64,000 nt of DNA from Pyronema omphalodes (taxonomy: Eukaryota; Ascomycota; Pezizomycetes; Pezizales; Pyronemataceae): assembly GCA_024516155.1 (NCBI GenBank), contig JAJJXM010000004.1, forward strand, positions 124,001-188,000, read 5' to 3'. The position numbers were made by a program, and so were the translations under genes. Each line of letters starts with the position of its first letter. Within the stretch, counting starts at the first letter, position 1. Below the pieces are notes generated by a model that was not told the DNA's origin, made no database searches, and worked only from the letters and a program-made list of their open reading frames with translations. Shown here in pieces: positions 23,167 to 35,066 of the stretch.

Positions 23167-25882
23167 CGGGTATCCCGTCGTGCGAAAATAATAACTTCAA
23201 AGGTCGATATACTGAAATTTCAACCAAGACAGGTAAACTGGGATTCGAATACAGTCTACCTCAACAATTAGATCGATATACTCCGTCATAGTACGTTTGT
23301 ATTTTTTATGTTTGTTTGCATGTTTGTAATAGACCACATGACTTTCGACGGACCGATCCGAACCTAGAACCTAAAATAGGCTTCCCCCACCCCGCGCCTT
23401 CCATATGTCAGTCAGCAGTTCCGGAGGTCGTGATGGCACGGGATTGGGGTTTAAGGTTAATGAAACAGCCGGGTGCGTGGCCCTGTGGCTGTGTTAGTGG
23501 AGTGCGAAGTAGGTAGTTGGAATAAGTGAGAATTCGTATAGCAGAGCTGCAGTCAAGGAAGCGTCGTATAGTTGGTAATTGTCCTCATGCTGGAGATGAG
23601 AGTAAGTACATTGAAAATGTCGGTCGATTAATTCTGTATCGTCTGCTGTAAACTGTGTCCTGCCTGAACAGACCCCGTCTTGCTACTGAACTGATTATGC
23701 TAATATTGCTGCATGATAGAATCTGACCTGAAATTAGCAAAAAAAGAAAAAAAAAAACAATCACAAAAGAACCATAAAATATGAAAAACAGGAGCTCGAG
23801 GTAAACTGCAAGCAAAGGCAAGGCAAAGGCAAGGCAAGGCAATGTAAGAACAGTAATAGATAGAAATGATGGAGATATGTATGATAATAATATATATTAT
23901 GTATGAACCCAGGCATATGGTAAACGGGCGGTGGGGTTATATCTATCTTTATCTCCGGGTGATTTTCGTCTTTATTTATGGCGGATTTTCGTCAGTTCAT
24001 GCGGATAATCGCAGAGAAAGTTTAGCATACATATGGTACATATTAATAGCAGTGGAGCATTCTTGTACCGGTAGTGCTTATGCTTATGCAGATGTAGAAT
24101 TTCCCATGGGTAGCAGTGAATTCGGTACTTGTGGGGAACTTTATCCACTTTTACTTCGTTTATGATGGCTTATGGTGTTAATATGCCGTGATGTTGTCAA
24201 CCGTAATGAAAGTGACAGACAAGGGTTGTGTTGGATGCATCATGCGTGACCGTTTTATATATCTGCATATGAATGTTTGGCTTTAGTATTTTCAACTTCC
24301 CTGATATAGGAATGTTCATAAATGCCTTACCCGCCGGTTTGAATATGCTCAAATCGACCCAGTATATGTCTGTAGCATCGGATGTAAGCATGACCATTGA
24401 TCACATTCTGCATATCTGGTCATAGTATACACCACCACTACCACCACCACCAGCAGTGTTGCTAATTCTTTATTCACCAAAAAGATGAGTTAATACATGG
24501 GCCCCATGGGTTGCATTACATCTATGCACAAGCGTTAACCTTCGAGCAGGAAGCCGATGCACATGCATGGGATTCCTGTAGAATCCCATGTATACATAAA
24601 CCCGGTAGGCAAAAACATTTGAAATCCAACGACGAGCTGACACAATATCCGGTTCCTGTTTCACAGTGAATCCAAAACTATCAGAGGAGTTCCACTGCAA
24701 TGGTTGGCGGTATTATGGCGTGACTGACATAGGACAGTATGCGAAGACGAGGAGTCCTAGGCCCTACCGAAAACTCCTTTTCACGGTAATGCGTATGCCC
24801 ATCAAGATGAAGATTTGACCGCGGGCGACTGTGTAGTCGGCAATGGTGAAGGGAATTATCTATGATTATTATTATTATTTCTTGTTCGCAACGGCTTATG
24901 TGATTAATATCTTGTCAAGTTGTTTACCATAAAAGTGACAGAGTTGTATTATCTCGGTATGGGTCGCATTATACCTTTGAGCGGTAGCTTTGAAGCATGG
25001 ACCCTGTGCATATGCATCGGGTTTTCTGTCGAATCCCATCCATCTATAAACCCGGTGAAGAATACGAAATTTTATAAGAAGCTGGTATAACAATCACTTG
25101 TTGCTGTATGATATGTGTAGCCACATCCGAGGGGTCCCATCGTGATGGTAAACGGGAATACGTGGGGTTATGGTGTGAATGCCGCAATCCTGTATTTCAG
25201 GAGCAGCAATCCTATACTGAAGAATTTACCGAAAGAAACCTGGCATTGGATGTAAGCATAAGTAGGTTTGTAGCTTTCTGTATATTCGGTCACAGTATAC
25301 ACTAACGGCACCGTCAATGTTTCTGATTCCATCTTCACCTAAAACAGAAGGATTTATACCTGGGCCCTGTGGGTTGCATTATGCAAATGCATGGGGAAGA
25401 CATGGGTTGTATTATATGCAGGCGCGGTAGCTTTCAAGCATGAACCCGATGAGCATGCATAGGATTCCTGCCAAATCCCATCCATCCACAAACCCGGTGA
25501 AGAGTATAAAATCTTATAAGCAGCTCGCCCAACAGCCGATTCCTGCTAAAGGATAAATTCAAAATCATCAGAGAAGTGCCACTGGGATGGTTGGCGGGAT
25601 TGTGGCGAGATCATGAGTACGGTATAATATGCAAAGAGTAGGAATCTCTGAGTCTACCGGAAGAACAGGGAGTGTGGATGAATGTTATCCAACGAGCATC
25701 CCCCAAACGCCGTTGATGGAACGTTCAAAATAAAAGAACCCTTTTGAAAATTGTGCAATATCAGTTCATATTGTCTAAAATCTAATTAGCGTTTAAACAC
25801 TTCGCTTTTTTTTTTTCAAGGCTCCGATGACTTTCGTCCTTTCTATCGAACCATCTATGTCCACCCCTACCCCAATTTTCCT
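23167..25882. repeat. Intergenic stretch with diverged direct repeats
   Basis: No gene is supported. Between 24168 and 25690 a sequence recurs in diverged form. The unit includes GGGTTGCATTA, an AGC...GGTAGCTTT...GCATG segment, then AATCCCAT...ATAAACCCGGT. Clear instances are near 24510-24605, 24960-25055 and 25380-25500, with shared flanks (CAGTATACAC, CAGAGRAGT-CCACTG, ATGGTTGGCGG). Divergence is considerable, so this is an old tandem duplication or decayed repeat family. Confidence 0.6.
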
Positions 25883-26736
25883 TCATGCCCAAGTAACCTC
25901 AAATCCATAAACCGTCCTCCTGGTATCCCTATCACCAGGATCCTCCTCAAACATCGGCTGATCGAGCAGAGTCTCCAACACCGATTCCACCTTCAGTCCA
26001 TTCTCTCTACACAGTTCCAAAAACGCCAGATCTTTCTCCTTCAACCAGGGTCTATGCGGGGTGAAAAACACCACGGCCTTTCCCGTCTCCTTTTTCATAG
26101 TTTTCAAAACCGTCTGCAACAATTTCTGATGCTCAGAATGGTTAAACAAAAGATCTGACAGGATGACCAAATCCGCTTGTTCCATAGGCAGAGGCTCGTT
26201 GCCCCAGATATATCCATCTGCGGTTATATCACAGTTATGAGTGGGAAGTGCCCGGATGTTGATCCATAAGTTATCGACTAGTGGTGCATCGGGGTAATCA
26301 GTTATAACAACCTACTATCCCAATATCAGTCTACCGAACGCCACCAACAATCACCGCAGACCTCGAGGTCGCCGATATCCTCATCATCTCCGTCTCCCCT
26401 TCCCAAACAGCAGTGGACTCTGACCTTCATAGCCCCCCTCAACGCACAAGTCAATGCTGGTAACCCAGCCCCAGCACCAAGCTCCAACACCGCCTTCCCG
26501 GCAAAAAGCTCGGTATGTTGCTCAAGATACGCAGACAACACAATTCCTGCATTCCAAAGATGGTGACCCCATAGCGGGTTATGTCCGACGAGACGAAGGG
26601 ATAGTGATTCGTGCGGGGAGGTAGTGAGAGTGTAGGTTGAGGTTGTGGGCTGCGGGGGTGGGGGTCGAAAATCGGCGGGCTCGTCGGGGATTAGGGCGAA
26701 GGCTGCGCCGTCGTCTTCGGAGTCGGAATCGAACAT
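25883..26736 (-). CDS. EFM7: EFM7-type protein methyltransferase (elongation factor 1-alpha N-terminus/Lys), 246 aa
   Basis: Exon 1 is 26425-26736 and exon 2 is 25883-26311, with a 113-base intron in phase 0. The joined protein has an acidic start (MFDSDSEDDG) and the family hallmark LVGHNPLWGHHLWNAG. SAM-binding motif I is VLELGAGAGLPAL, and VVITDYPD lies just after the junction, where SAM-binding motif II is expected. YIWGNEPLP and LVILSDLLFNHSEH mark the active-site side of the fold. In yeast, Efm7/Nnt1 trimethylates the N-terminal Gly and dimethylates Lys3 of eEF1A. The length is close to the usual 250-260 residues. Joining at AAG|GTT restores the expected order, which supports the splice model. 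The assignment rests on recognised motifs of Methyltransferase family 16; a paralogue in that family is the main alternative. Confidence 0.85.
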
Positions 26737-27183
26737 GGCTATGATGGGTGGGGTTTCGAGATCGCGGGGTGAGGCGTGGTGGGGTATGCACGGCGAATGA
26801 ATTTCATGTGCGACAGGGATGGGCGTTGGCGCGTCGGTAGGCGTTTGGTTTGGGCTAAATTGGTGGATTCATGAATGATCACCCGTTGTAATCGAGATGC
26901 GAAGTTATTTCGTGTCAAAACGGGTAAATCATAGCAAAATACGATGATGTTACCGCATGGTATTATTTATGTTGGCTGGAAAGGAAGAAATAACATCTAC
27001 TACATTTCACAACTATCTCCACACTGCTTCTGTGGCTGCGATCATTTTAGAATCGCTGGCCATGAAGTCATCAATACTACTGTAGTATAAATTCCTTAAC
27101 CTCGTGCCCACATGTACACATAATATGCATCAGTAGGCAATGGATACTTTCCAGAATCCGTAGTATATCTCACCTGGTTTGAA
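26737..27183. other. Intergenic, no gene seen
   Basis: This 447-base interval holds the upstream region of the EFM7-type gene and the 3' flank of the secreted-protein gene. The latter is read towards lower coordinates and ends at 27184. No ORF or repeat is supported. Confidence 0.5.
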
Positions 27184-27858
27184 TTAGCAAATTCTTCTTC
27201 GGGGTGTCTTCTCCACGTTGTAGGAATAACTCACGAAATATACACCCGGACCATAACGAGGATTAGGAACGATAAACCAAGCACTTGACTCGACCCCTTC
27301 ACCATACGGCTTCGCATCATACCTCATCGTGATTCCACCACAGTTTCCGCCACAGTCTTGACCTCCACGAGTAAAATTTTGCGACAGAACTCCTGGTTGC
27401 TGTAACTTTCGTTAGAATGGCATGGATTAGATCTCGGAGGTGTTACATTGATTATAAATGGGATATATTTTCTCGCCCATTTGAACTGATAATGACCCGG
27501 TGTTTCAAGAGGTTGAAGATAACCCTGTCCCGGATTATCTACGCCCACCAGTTCTCCTCTATAAGCACCGCGAGTTAATTTCTGTCACAAATATCTTTGT
27601 CAACAAATCATATTCTTATACTCTTCATGAAAACAAGGAATATGCTAGCTGTACACTGAGGAAACCGGCATAACCCTGAGTTTTATTAACTATAAAATCG
27701 CCCCAAGCGTCGATTTCGGGCTGGGCATCAAGGTAGGGTGCACCGCCCTTCCAGTTTTTCCAGACTCGGAGACGAAAAGGATATTCTGGTTCAGGAGTGG
27801 TTGCACTGGCAACGAGTGAAATTAAGGAGACTGATGTCAGGAATTGGAGGATGTGCAT
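27184..27858 (-). CDS. Small secreted protein (184 aa, three exons)
   Basis: The exons are 27655-27858, 27447-27581 and 27184-27399. The first intron ends TGACAG. The second (47 bases) has donor GTAACA, branch point CTAAC and acceptor TACAG. Both are in phase 0, and the joined frame stays open to TAA at 27184-27186. Residues 1-19 form a classic signal peptide (MHILQFLTSVSLISLVASA). The mature part is Gly/Tyr/Pro-rich (VDNPGQGYLQPLETPGHYQF; GPGVYFVSYSYNVEK), with a CGGNCGG motif, a terminal Cys and potential N-glycosylation sites (NKT, NFT). No transmembrane segment follows the signal. I do not recognise the family. It fits the broad class of fungal small secreted proteins, some of which act on hosts, but no activity can be inferred. 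Confidence 0.72.
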
Positions 27859-28935
27859 GGTGAGTTTGGTGGTGATAGTTTCTCCGTGAACTATGGGGAT
27901 AATAGCTTATATACTACTTGAATAGAAGTTTCCTTTTTTTGCAAATGGGCGTAAAAAATACCCTCTGTTTCGCTGACAATATTTCAGCTGAAGAATCTTA
28001 TGTATACCTATCTTCATACATATCCATCGACATCCGAATGACCATTTTGGGTTAAGTGAAGCCATGAACGCGGAAAAATATCGACATTGTGCAACGGCTG
28101 CGCATTTTTAGACGGATTGAATGTAACAGTCTATATGTGTGTTGACAAAACTGTATTTCAAAGCCCCCATTCTGCATCCGGACAGCAGTTTACCTGTAGT
28201 CTGTAAAATTCTCCCGGAAGATTTTACTCCCATGAAACACAAATATCAAAGAAACGTCACAACTGACAATGGCTCCGGATGATGGCGGATGCTTCAACGT
28301 GAATTCCAGCTGGAGGATAAAGTGCCCTGGGTCGCGCCGCCGGCAGCATCCGGGATCGACAGCTAGTACTGATTGAGCATGGTTCGCCGTTTTCACGAAG
28401 CTCAAGGTGATAAATTTCGCCTCGATTGGAGCATTTCATAAAGCTTAAAGGACGTTACGTCGCCTCGATTGGACATATGCTTCACGATGTAACGAAATTA
28501 TCAGAGAAAGGGACACATTGTGTAGATGTGACATTCTCAGCCGGTTTCGGGCCGTGTGACGACTGCTGAATGAGCGTGTACGATGTGACATGTGTAGAGT
28601 GGTTGGTGACAGAAGTCAAAATCATTCGGAACGGTTTGTGATATCATATGGGACGTTACGTGGCGCTGAGAGTGCGACTGTGCAGTTTGACCCTGAAGGT
28701 GAATCGTCGAGTGATATCGGCTGTCTCGCCAGTTCAGAGTCGAGACGGAGAGCTCTCTTCGCCGCGCCGGTTCATTGCGGCTCCGCACCCCTCCAAGCTA
28801 ATGCACGCCACACGTGACGGATAGCTAGAGCTTAACGTAACTCAACCACCAACTTGACCCTCACGAACATCCCCTCCAACGCCCATTCCATCACCACCGG
28901 TATTCTCATCCATCAGCTCTATCCACACATTCGCC
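27859..28935. other. Intergenic, no gene seen
   Basis: About 1.1 kb between the secreted-protein gene and PRE4, which diverge from it. GCCTCGATTGGA occurs twice (near 28421 and 28461). The last 120 bases are CT/CAC-rich and likely form the PRE4 promoter and leader. Confidence 0.5.
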
Positions 28936-29883
28936 ATGAACCACTTTCCTGAAGCCTGGGGCCGCGTATGTCTCCCATTCTCGCCATGTCTTCCCAGCTA
29001 AATGAACCAGCCTAGAGACGACATCTACGGCGCATACGACCATCAATATGTTGCGGCTTCCAATCCCAGTCAGCACACAACTAGCCCGGTCGTTACTGGT
29101 ACCTCAGTGGTTGCTCTTAAGTACAACGGCGGAGTTGTAATCGCTGCCGATAACCTTGGTTTGTGCTCGCTCTGTTAGCTTGCAATCACCCCCGGTGCTA
29201 AACTGCGACAGCTTCCTACGGTTCCCTCGCACGTTTTAGCAATGTTGAGCGTCTCAAGCAAGTCGGATCCCACACTGTTGTCGGTGCTTCTGGCGACGTC
29301 AGCGATATGCAGTTTTTGTTCGACGAGCAGCTCGAGCAGCTTATCATCTCAGAGGAGTACCAGAACGATGGTCACCACTTGCGCGCAAAACACATCTACA
29401 GCTATTTGTCGAGAGTGATGTACCACAGACGTTCAAAGTTCAACCCTCTATGGAATGTACTACTAGTTGCTGGATGGGATGACGGAAAGCCGTAAGCTAC
29501 CTTTGCGACGATACGGTGGCTGCTGGTTACTAACAGAAAGGCATAGATTTCTGGCTTCCGCTGATCTTTTGGGAACTACATTCTCCGGCCCTGCGCTCGC
29601 TTCCGGTTTCGGTGCTCACCTTGCCATTCCCCTCCTCCGCCGCGCTTGCCCCGACGAGGCTGCCGTCGCCAACATCACCCGTGAGCAGGCTATTTCGGTT
29701 GTTGAGGAGTGCATGAAGGTTTTGTTCTACAGAGACGCACGGAGTATGAACAAATACTCCATGTCAATCATCAGCGGCGAGGGTGACAAGGTTGAGATCG
29801 AGCACAGAAAGGACATTCAGCTCAAGCAGCAGAGCTGGAAGTTTGCCGAGAGCATTAGAGGATACGGTGCTCAGGTTGTTTAG
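28936..29883 (+). CDS. PRE4: 20S proteasome subunit beta7 (PRE4/PSMB4-like), 264 aa
   Basis: The exons are 28936-28965, 29011-29158, 29212-29491 and 29547-29883. The joined protein reads MNHFPEAWGR, then TGTSVVALKYNGGVVIAADN, ASYGSLARFSNVERLKQVG, QFLFDEQLEQLIISEE, SRVMYHRRSKFNPLWN, PFLASADLLGTTF and ASGFGAHLAIPLLR. This is the Ntn-hydrolase proteasome fold. The TGTSVV start marks the mature-chain boundary, but beta7 lacks the catalytic arrangement of beta1, 2 and 5 and is structural in the 20S core. The third acceptor was chosen at 29545-29546 because it alone yields DGKPFLASADLLG; the nearer AG at 29535-29536 leads to a stop. That intron has a CTAAC branch point. The very short first exon (10 codons) is unusual but splices in phase 0. 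Confidence 0.9.
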
Positions 29884-30301
29884 ATTTACGGTGTAGTTGG
29901 GGGAGATTACATTGCTCGGTAGATAATGGGCATAAGATATCAGCCAAAAGTCGATGCACAGCTTTTTTGAGGGAAATAGAGCCTAAGTGTGTTGATAAAT
30001 TCTTGTCTAGAGATGATACCAATTAGCCAAATTAATCATGAATTTACGAAGCGAATAATTCAACAGCTGCCAATCCATCCAACGCGTGTCTTTGTCTTTA
30101 AAGCTTTAAACCGGCGGTCTGGAGTGGGTCTCGAACTATCATTCGTCCCGGCGCCCGCTACTGCAAGTCTCTCGCTTATCTGCACGTGACGATAAGGCTG
30201 CTGCATCCAAAATTCCAATTTTCGCTCACCTCTAGCTCATCTCCCAGCACCTCTCACCATCACCACCCACCTCCAACGCCTCCACCACCAACACAACAAA
30301 A

Positions 30302-31351
30302 ATGGGAGTTCGCGCACCAAAAGACGGTAACCGTCATGGATACGACGAGAACCGTATCCTAGACGTCGGCAGCTCCAAGCCCAAAGCCCCCACCAAACCC
30401 ACCAAGAAGCCGCAACAAGTCAAATCCAAGCGTCTTCCGGTCGCTCCCAAACCCTCCCCCGAACTCATCGCCTCCAAAGAAATAATCAACCTCTTTCAAC
30501 AAACCTTCTCCGAGACCCTCGAAAACCCCATGCTTCACACCCTTCTTCAAACCGTCAAAGGCCACCTTTTTAACCGCGACTACGCCGCTGCTTTCGGTTC
30601 CGATGAGAACTTGCAGGGTTACATCGTCCGCTGGTCTCCCAGTCGTGCGTTATGCTACCGCAGTGTTTTCCTGGAATTGACCGATCTTCTCCGTGATGTC
30701 TTCGAGACTGAACCAGCGAAAGAAAAAGAGATTATCTGTATCGGCGGTGGTGCAGGAGCAGAACTAGCCGCTGCAGCATCAGCGACGAAATTCTTGATTC
30801 CTCGTGATCCCGAGGAAGCGAAGGGAAAAGTCATCATGACGGGAATTGATGTTGCTGCTTGGGGCCCGGTTTTTGAGAAGTTGTTGAGGGGAATACATAA
30901 TGGATTCATCGCCGAGGAACGATTCACTGCGCAGTTTAAGCAGGCGAATATTTTGGATGTGGATTTGAAAACGGTTATTGGAAGAAAGACGAGGTTGATT
31001 AGTTACCTGTTTGTTACTAATGAACTATACGCCGAAAGTAGAGCGAAGACTACGAAGATGTTTGTGGAGCTTGGATCCTGTGTTGAGAAGGGGTGCTTGT
31101 TATTGGTCCTGGAATCAGCGGGTTCTTACTCTATGGTAAAGGTTGGAGATAAGGAGTTCTCCATGGGGATGTTGTTGGATCATACCCTCCTTGCTGGTGG
31201 TGAATGGGAGAAGATTGTCGAGGAGGAAAGTAGATGGTACAGATTACCCCAGGCTCCGGTTTTCAATGGCCAGGTCGTCGGAACTGGGCTTAGATACCCC
31301 CTTCAGTTGGAGAATATGAGGTACTTTGTTAGGGTCTTTAGAAAGTTGTAA
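30302..31351 (+). CDS. BMT6: 25S rRNA uridine-N3 methyltransferase BMT6-like (349 aa)
   Basis: This is an intronless frame from ATG 30302 with the good context CAACAAAAATGG. A basic N-terminus (residues 1-50, Lys/Pro-rich) fits nucleolar targeting. The PF11312-type core follows: LLQTVKGHLFNRDYAAAFG and YIVRWSPSRALCYRSVF near residues 85-125, then SAM-binding IICIGGGAGAELAA near 143-157. TGIDVAAWGPVFEKLL near 180-195 and YLFVTNELYAESRAKT near 235-250 come next. In yeast, Bmt6 makes m3U2843 in 25S rRNA. The signature RWSPSRALxY and the length support this over Bmt5, which has a different domain. It lies 418 bp downstream of PRE4 on the same strand. Confidence 0.8.
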   Translation: MGVRAPKDGNRHGYDENRILDVGSSKPKAPTKPTKKPQQVKSKRLPVAPKPSPELIASKEIINLFQQTFSETLENPMLHTLLQTVKGHLFNRDYAAAFGSDENLQGYIVRWSPSRALCYRSVFLELTDLLRDVFETEPAKEKEIICIGGGAGAELAAAASATKFLIPRDPEEAKGKVIMTGIDVAAWGPVFEKLLRGIHNGFIAEERFTAQFKQANILDVDLKTVIGRKTRLISYLFVTNELYAESRAKTTKMFVELGSCVEKGCLLLVLESAGSYSMVKVGDKEFSMGMLLDHTLLAGGEWEKIVEEESRWYRLPQAPVFNGQVVGTGLRYPLQLENMRYFVRVFRKL

Positions 31352-31757
31352 AGCTTATGTTTGGATTATGTATTCGGCGTTAGGTATTGGGTTAATCAAA
31401 AGTTTTGTTTTCTTCATTATGAGTCCGTAACACTGATTCCATGCTATTTGTGAACTCCGGGGTGCCGTGGAATCGTAGTGATCTGAGTGATGATATATGA
31501 GTTACCAGTCCCTACTGCCTTCAGCGAAGATGCAGGCAATACAGTAGATTATCTCATTGCTCATGAACTTTTTTCATAACCAGATGATCAATTACACCAA
31601 CCAGAATGCCAAAAAAAACCTGCCGACCCTAGGTTCGCAGCAGCCGAAACACCATTGCAACAGCACGATGACCCAGCAACGAAGCTATGCACAATGCAGG
31701 TCATCAAACACAAGATGCATAAAAATGCACCTCCAGTCCAAGAAGCAAAAGTTTTCT

Positions 31758-31850
31758 TCCGATACCGGGAATCGAACCCGGGTCTAGTCGGCACTTGTCT
31801 CAGAATCTGAGAATGAAAGCGACCAATGCTAACCCCTACACCATATCGGA
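31758..31850 (-). tRNA. tRNA-Glu (anticodon TTC) with a 22-nt intron
   Basis: On the minus strand the acceptor arm TCCGATA pairs with TATCGGA. The D arm contains GTGTAGGGGTTAGCAT, and the anticodon loop CTTTCA gives anticodon TTC. The intron (about 22 nt, starting TTCTCAGATTCTGAGA) follows position 37. The anticodon stem GGTCG/CGACT closes after its removal, and the T arm is CCGGGTTCGATTCCCGG. Both internal promoter boxes are intact, so the gene should be functional. The exact intron edges could shift by a base. Confidence 0.92.
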
Positions 31851-34320
31851 TGATGTTGGTTGATGTTATTGGTAATATGTGTAGACCCTAAATACTGTAC
31901 ATGGTAACTTTGATTTCTGCGGGGTCATGAGGATATTTAGCTCATGGAAGGTGTTTCAAGAACCATAGGAGATGAGTGAACGGTGTTTTAGATCTCTGAT
32001 TTGACTGACCTCGTCGATTGTATGTTATGCTTGGTATGATCTGCCTATCAACTTCAAACTTCATCAATTTCATCAACTTCATCAAAATTCGTCAAAGTCA
32101 TCGCCCTTACGCGAGATTTTAACCTTCATAAGATCGCGGATCACCCTGGAGATACATAACCCTTCAAACAAGATCCATAAAAGTATCAGCTTTACCTCCA
32201 GAACAGCTCCAGTTCCCACAGCTATTCACACAGACTCACTCGGCTGAAAAAAGACATCAAGATTCGAGTCCTAAATTTTGAGAAAAACGATGAGAAGGGA
32301 TTGGATAAATTGAGAAGAATGATATACAAATTTTCCTTTCTACCATGTGTCGTTGGCGATGGCACAGTATATTGAAACTTCTTCTCTGGTATCTCCGCCG
32401 CTGTTTCCTCCGACAGACCTGAACATTAGGTGTTGTTGTAGCCGTCACCAAAATCTTCCTTCTTCCTCCCATCTAAAAAGAAAAAAAAAACCACGCTGCC
32501 CTACAACAGTAGAATTGACAATCCCCATCGTTTCAGCCCGCCTCTTCTCATAAAACTCTACCCCCTCTGTCGAAGCCTCCCGAACAGCTGATACTAGGTA
32601 TCGTTGACTATCTCCGTCAATCTCCGCCCTTCTCAACCCCAAATTCATATAAAACGTACTCCGCACTAATAAATGAAGTATAAAACCAAATTTGCAACCT
32701 CAATACTCACAGGTACATTTTCGAAACACTCTTCACTTGCAAGGCTTTCGGAGCAATACGATATGGCTAAACAATGATGTGAATCTCAAATAAGCCTTTA
32801 AGATTTTGCTCTTCTAACTCATATTCGATACGTTCTATCCGCCGAATCATCAAACATCGTCTACCTTCTCAACCTTTATCAAATTCATCACCCTTACTTG
32901 AAACTCCAAATTTCATAAAATCACTGATCACCGTGGGGATATCAAAATTTTAAATCGAGTGCACATGTAGACCAGGTTCACATTTATGAGACTATTACAT
33001 TCTACACCTATTCACATAGACTCACTCGCCTAAAACAGGCATCGAATTTCGAGATTTTGGTTTAGTCAAAAAAATGCCGGAAAACAGTACAGACGACTGC
33101 AACACGACTATGTACAGTATGTTTTCCTTGTATATGTCGAGGGTGTAGTTTATTGACAGTGCTCCTCTGGTATATCTTGGCAATCTCCGCTCACAGATTA
33201 GATCCTCGTGTTATCGTAGTCTCTCCCCCCTTCGCTCCCTTTTCCCTCCAAATTTGCTAATAAGCAACGGCTACACCACCCCCCAAAGATTCCATAATCC
33301 CAATCGTTTAAATGCCCCTTTCCCTCAGAAAACCTACCTCCTACACCCTCCCAGGAGTCGACTCCCACCCCGCCACCACCGTCTATCATGAGTTTCTACG
33401 GTCTCCTATTCACCTATTCTCATTACGACAATGGTGTTATAGTCAAAAGTTTTTTCATTTTTTCATTTTTTATTTTTTATTTTTTCATTTTTTATCTACT
33501 CTACATCTCAACTTTAGATATACATCCCCCCATTTCAGATATTCCACATACTCATACAAAATCTACATCAAGGTTTACCCTCACGTCCCTCCTTCATCAT
33601 CATCCCCCTGTTGATCCCAGCAAACTGATATGTTTTCCGATTCCGATCCTCCCCCTTCTCCTTTCTCTCCCAAATGGGTCTCCTAACCCGAACCATTTCC
33701 AACTGCTTCGTATACGCCCTACAAGCAACCCACTGCTTAAGATCTAAAATATCTTGAATCTTCTTATCGTCCGGATACATGTACTTCGCGGCCATCATTG
33801 CGTGGTATTCATAATCGCATTTCTGGTTGATATCATGGTTATCATGAGGGGGGCATGGGTTGCTGGCATTCCAATGTCTGGAACTGCAGATAGGCATTGG
33901 AGTGATGTAATTTTTAAGGTCAAGGACCTTAATCCATCCGTTCATCCGTGCTCTATAGGAGCTGCTATTAAGAAGGAATGGATCGATGTCGTCACCGTCG
34001 GAGTTGCCATCAACATTGGAATTGGGATCATGTTCAGGGGAATCATGATCAGCTTTACCGCTGGAACTATCGTTATCCATGCTGTCTGAGTCTTCATCGG
34101 CGCCCCAAGACAAGTCTTTCTCCGCTACAAAGACATTCCCTTCTGCATCTTTCTGGTATATGGTGGATGGGGAAACAAGTCCACAAGGCTCGTCTCCATA
34201 GATGTAGGGTAGATTTGCTTTTAGAAAACGGTCGTAGGAGAAGAGGATCGATAATCTGGCCTCGTGGGTTTCGCATCGCGCTAGGGCGTAGTTGATGAAG
34301 GTGGCCGTCATGTGGCGGAG

Positions 34321-35066
34321 TGTCAGAATCCGGCTACACACGGTCGACAGGCGATACAACCGTCGGATTGCTATGCAATCGGGTTCGGCTCTGGACTTCT
34401 AGGTGAGTTAGTCACGGGCTCAGGCAGTACTTACCTTGTACACAGGATGTCCCTGCAGCGTTGCCTCTGATAGGATCGTCGGATGGAGATCTGGGTGGGA
34501 GGATAGGTGGGTATTTGGGATGGGTAAGTATGTTGGGATGGGCTGGGTTTTCGGTCACGGTTTAGATGATAGAACTGTAGTGTGTAGATAGATTGTGTAG
34601 ATAGATAATTGATTGCGTACTAGACTAATGAAATACAAATGTCCCCTTATATACCTGTGTCCCTGTGCTCATGTGATTTCCCAACTTATCTGACCCGCAG
34701 ATATTCCATCCATCATGAGACACCCTTCGCTCCACTGTGACTCCCAAAACCTAACTAAAACACAATACAAACATAAACCAAAACATAATACAAAACATAA
34801 GCAAAACATAATACAAAACATAAGCAAAACACAATACAAAACATAAGCAAAACATAATCCAAACCTCGAGGAAACCCTCCTCGTTCCACCCCGCACTTAC
34901 CCCCTTGTCCTCGCTTAACCCTAACTCCTCTTCGCCTAGCCCTAGCTCCACCTCTTCGCTTAAACCCTAACTGTGACGTACGCCATCCCCAGCGTCACAC
35001 CCACGAACCACAGCCCAGCTGTGGTCACAATCCCTCCCAGAAGCATATCCCTAGCGGTTCGTGACA
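34321..35066 (-). repeat. 3' LTR of the young Gypsy element
   Basis: Read on the minus strand it starts TGTCACGAACCGC (35066) and ends GGATTCTGACA (34321). It encodes the last 35 codons of ORF3 down to 34960. It carries telomere-like CCTAAC motifs near 34918-34970 and a tandem array near 34768-34862. The array unit is about 23 bp (AAAACATAATACAAAACATA...), repeated about three times. A TATATAAGG box lies at 34645-34653. Confidence 0.95.
34645..34653 (-). promoter_or_regulatory. TATA box in the LTR of the young element
   Basis: TATATAAGG on the minus strand lies downstream of the U3 tandem repeats. The matching site in the 5' LTR is 41668-41676, where it would drive the genomic transcript. 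Confidence 0.5.

Noticed and set aside
23210..23260. Possible tRNA T-arm (ATTCGAATCCC on the minus strand)
   Set aside because: No acceptor stem, D arm or anticodon arm can be built around it.
34669..34951. Cys/Phe/Leu-rich minus-strand frames (repeated at 41692-41974)
   Set aside because: They are translations of the 23-bp tandem repeats inside the LTRs, present in both copies without gene context.
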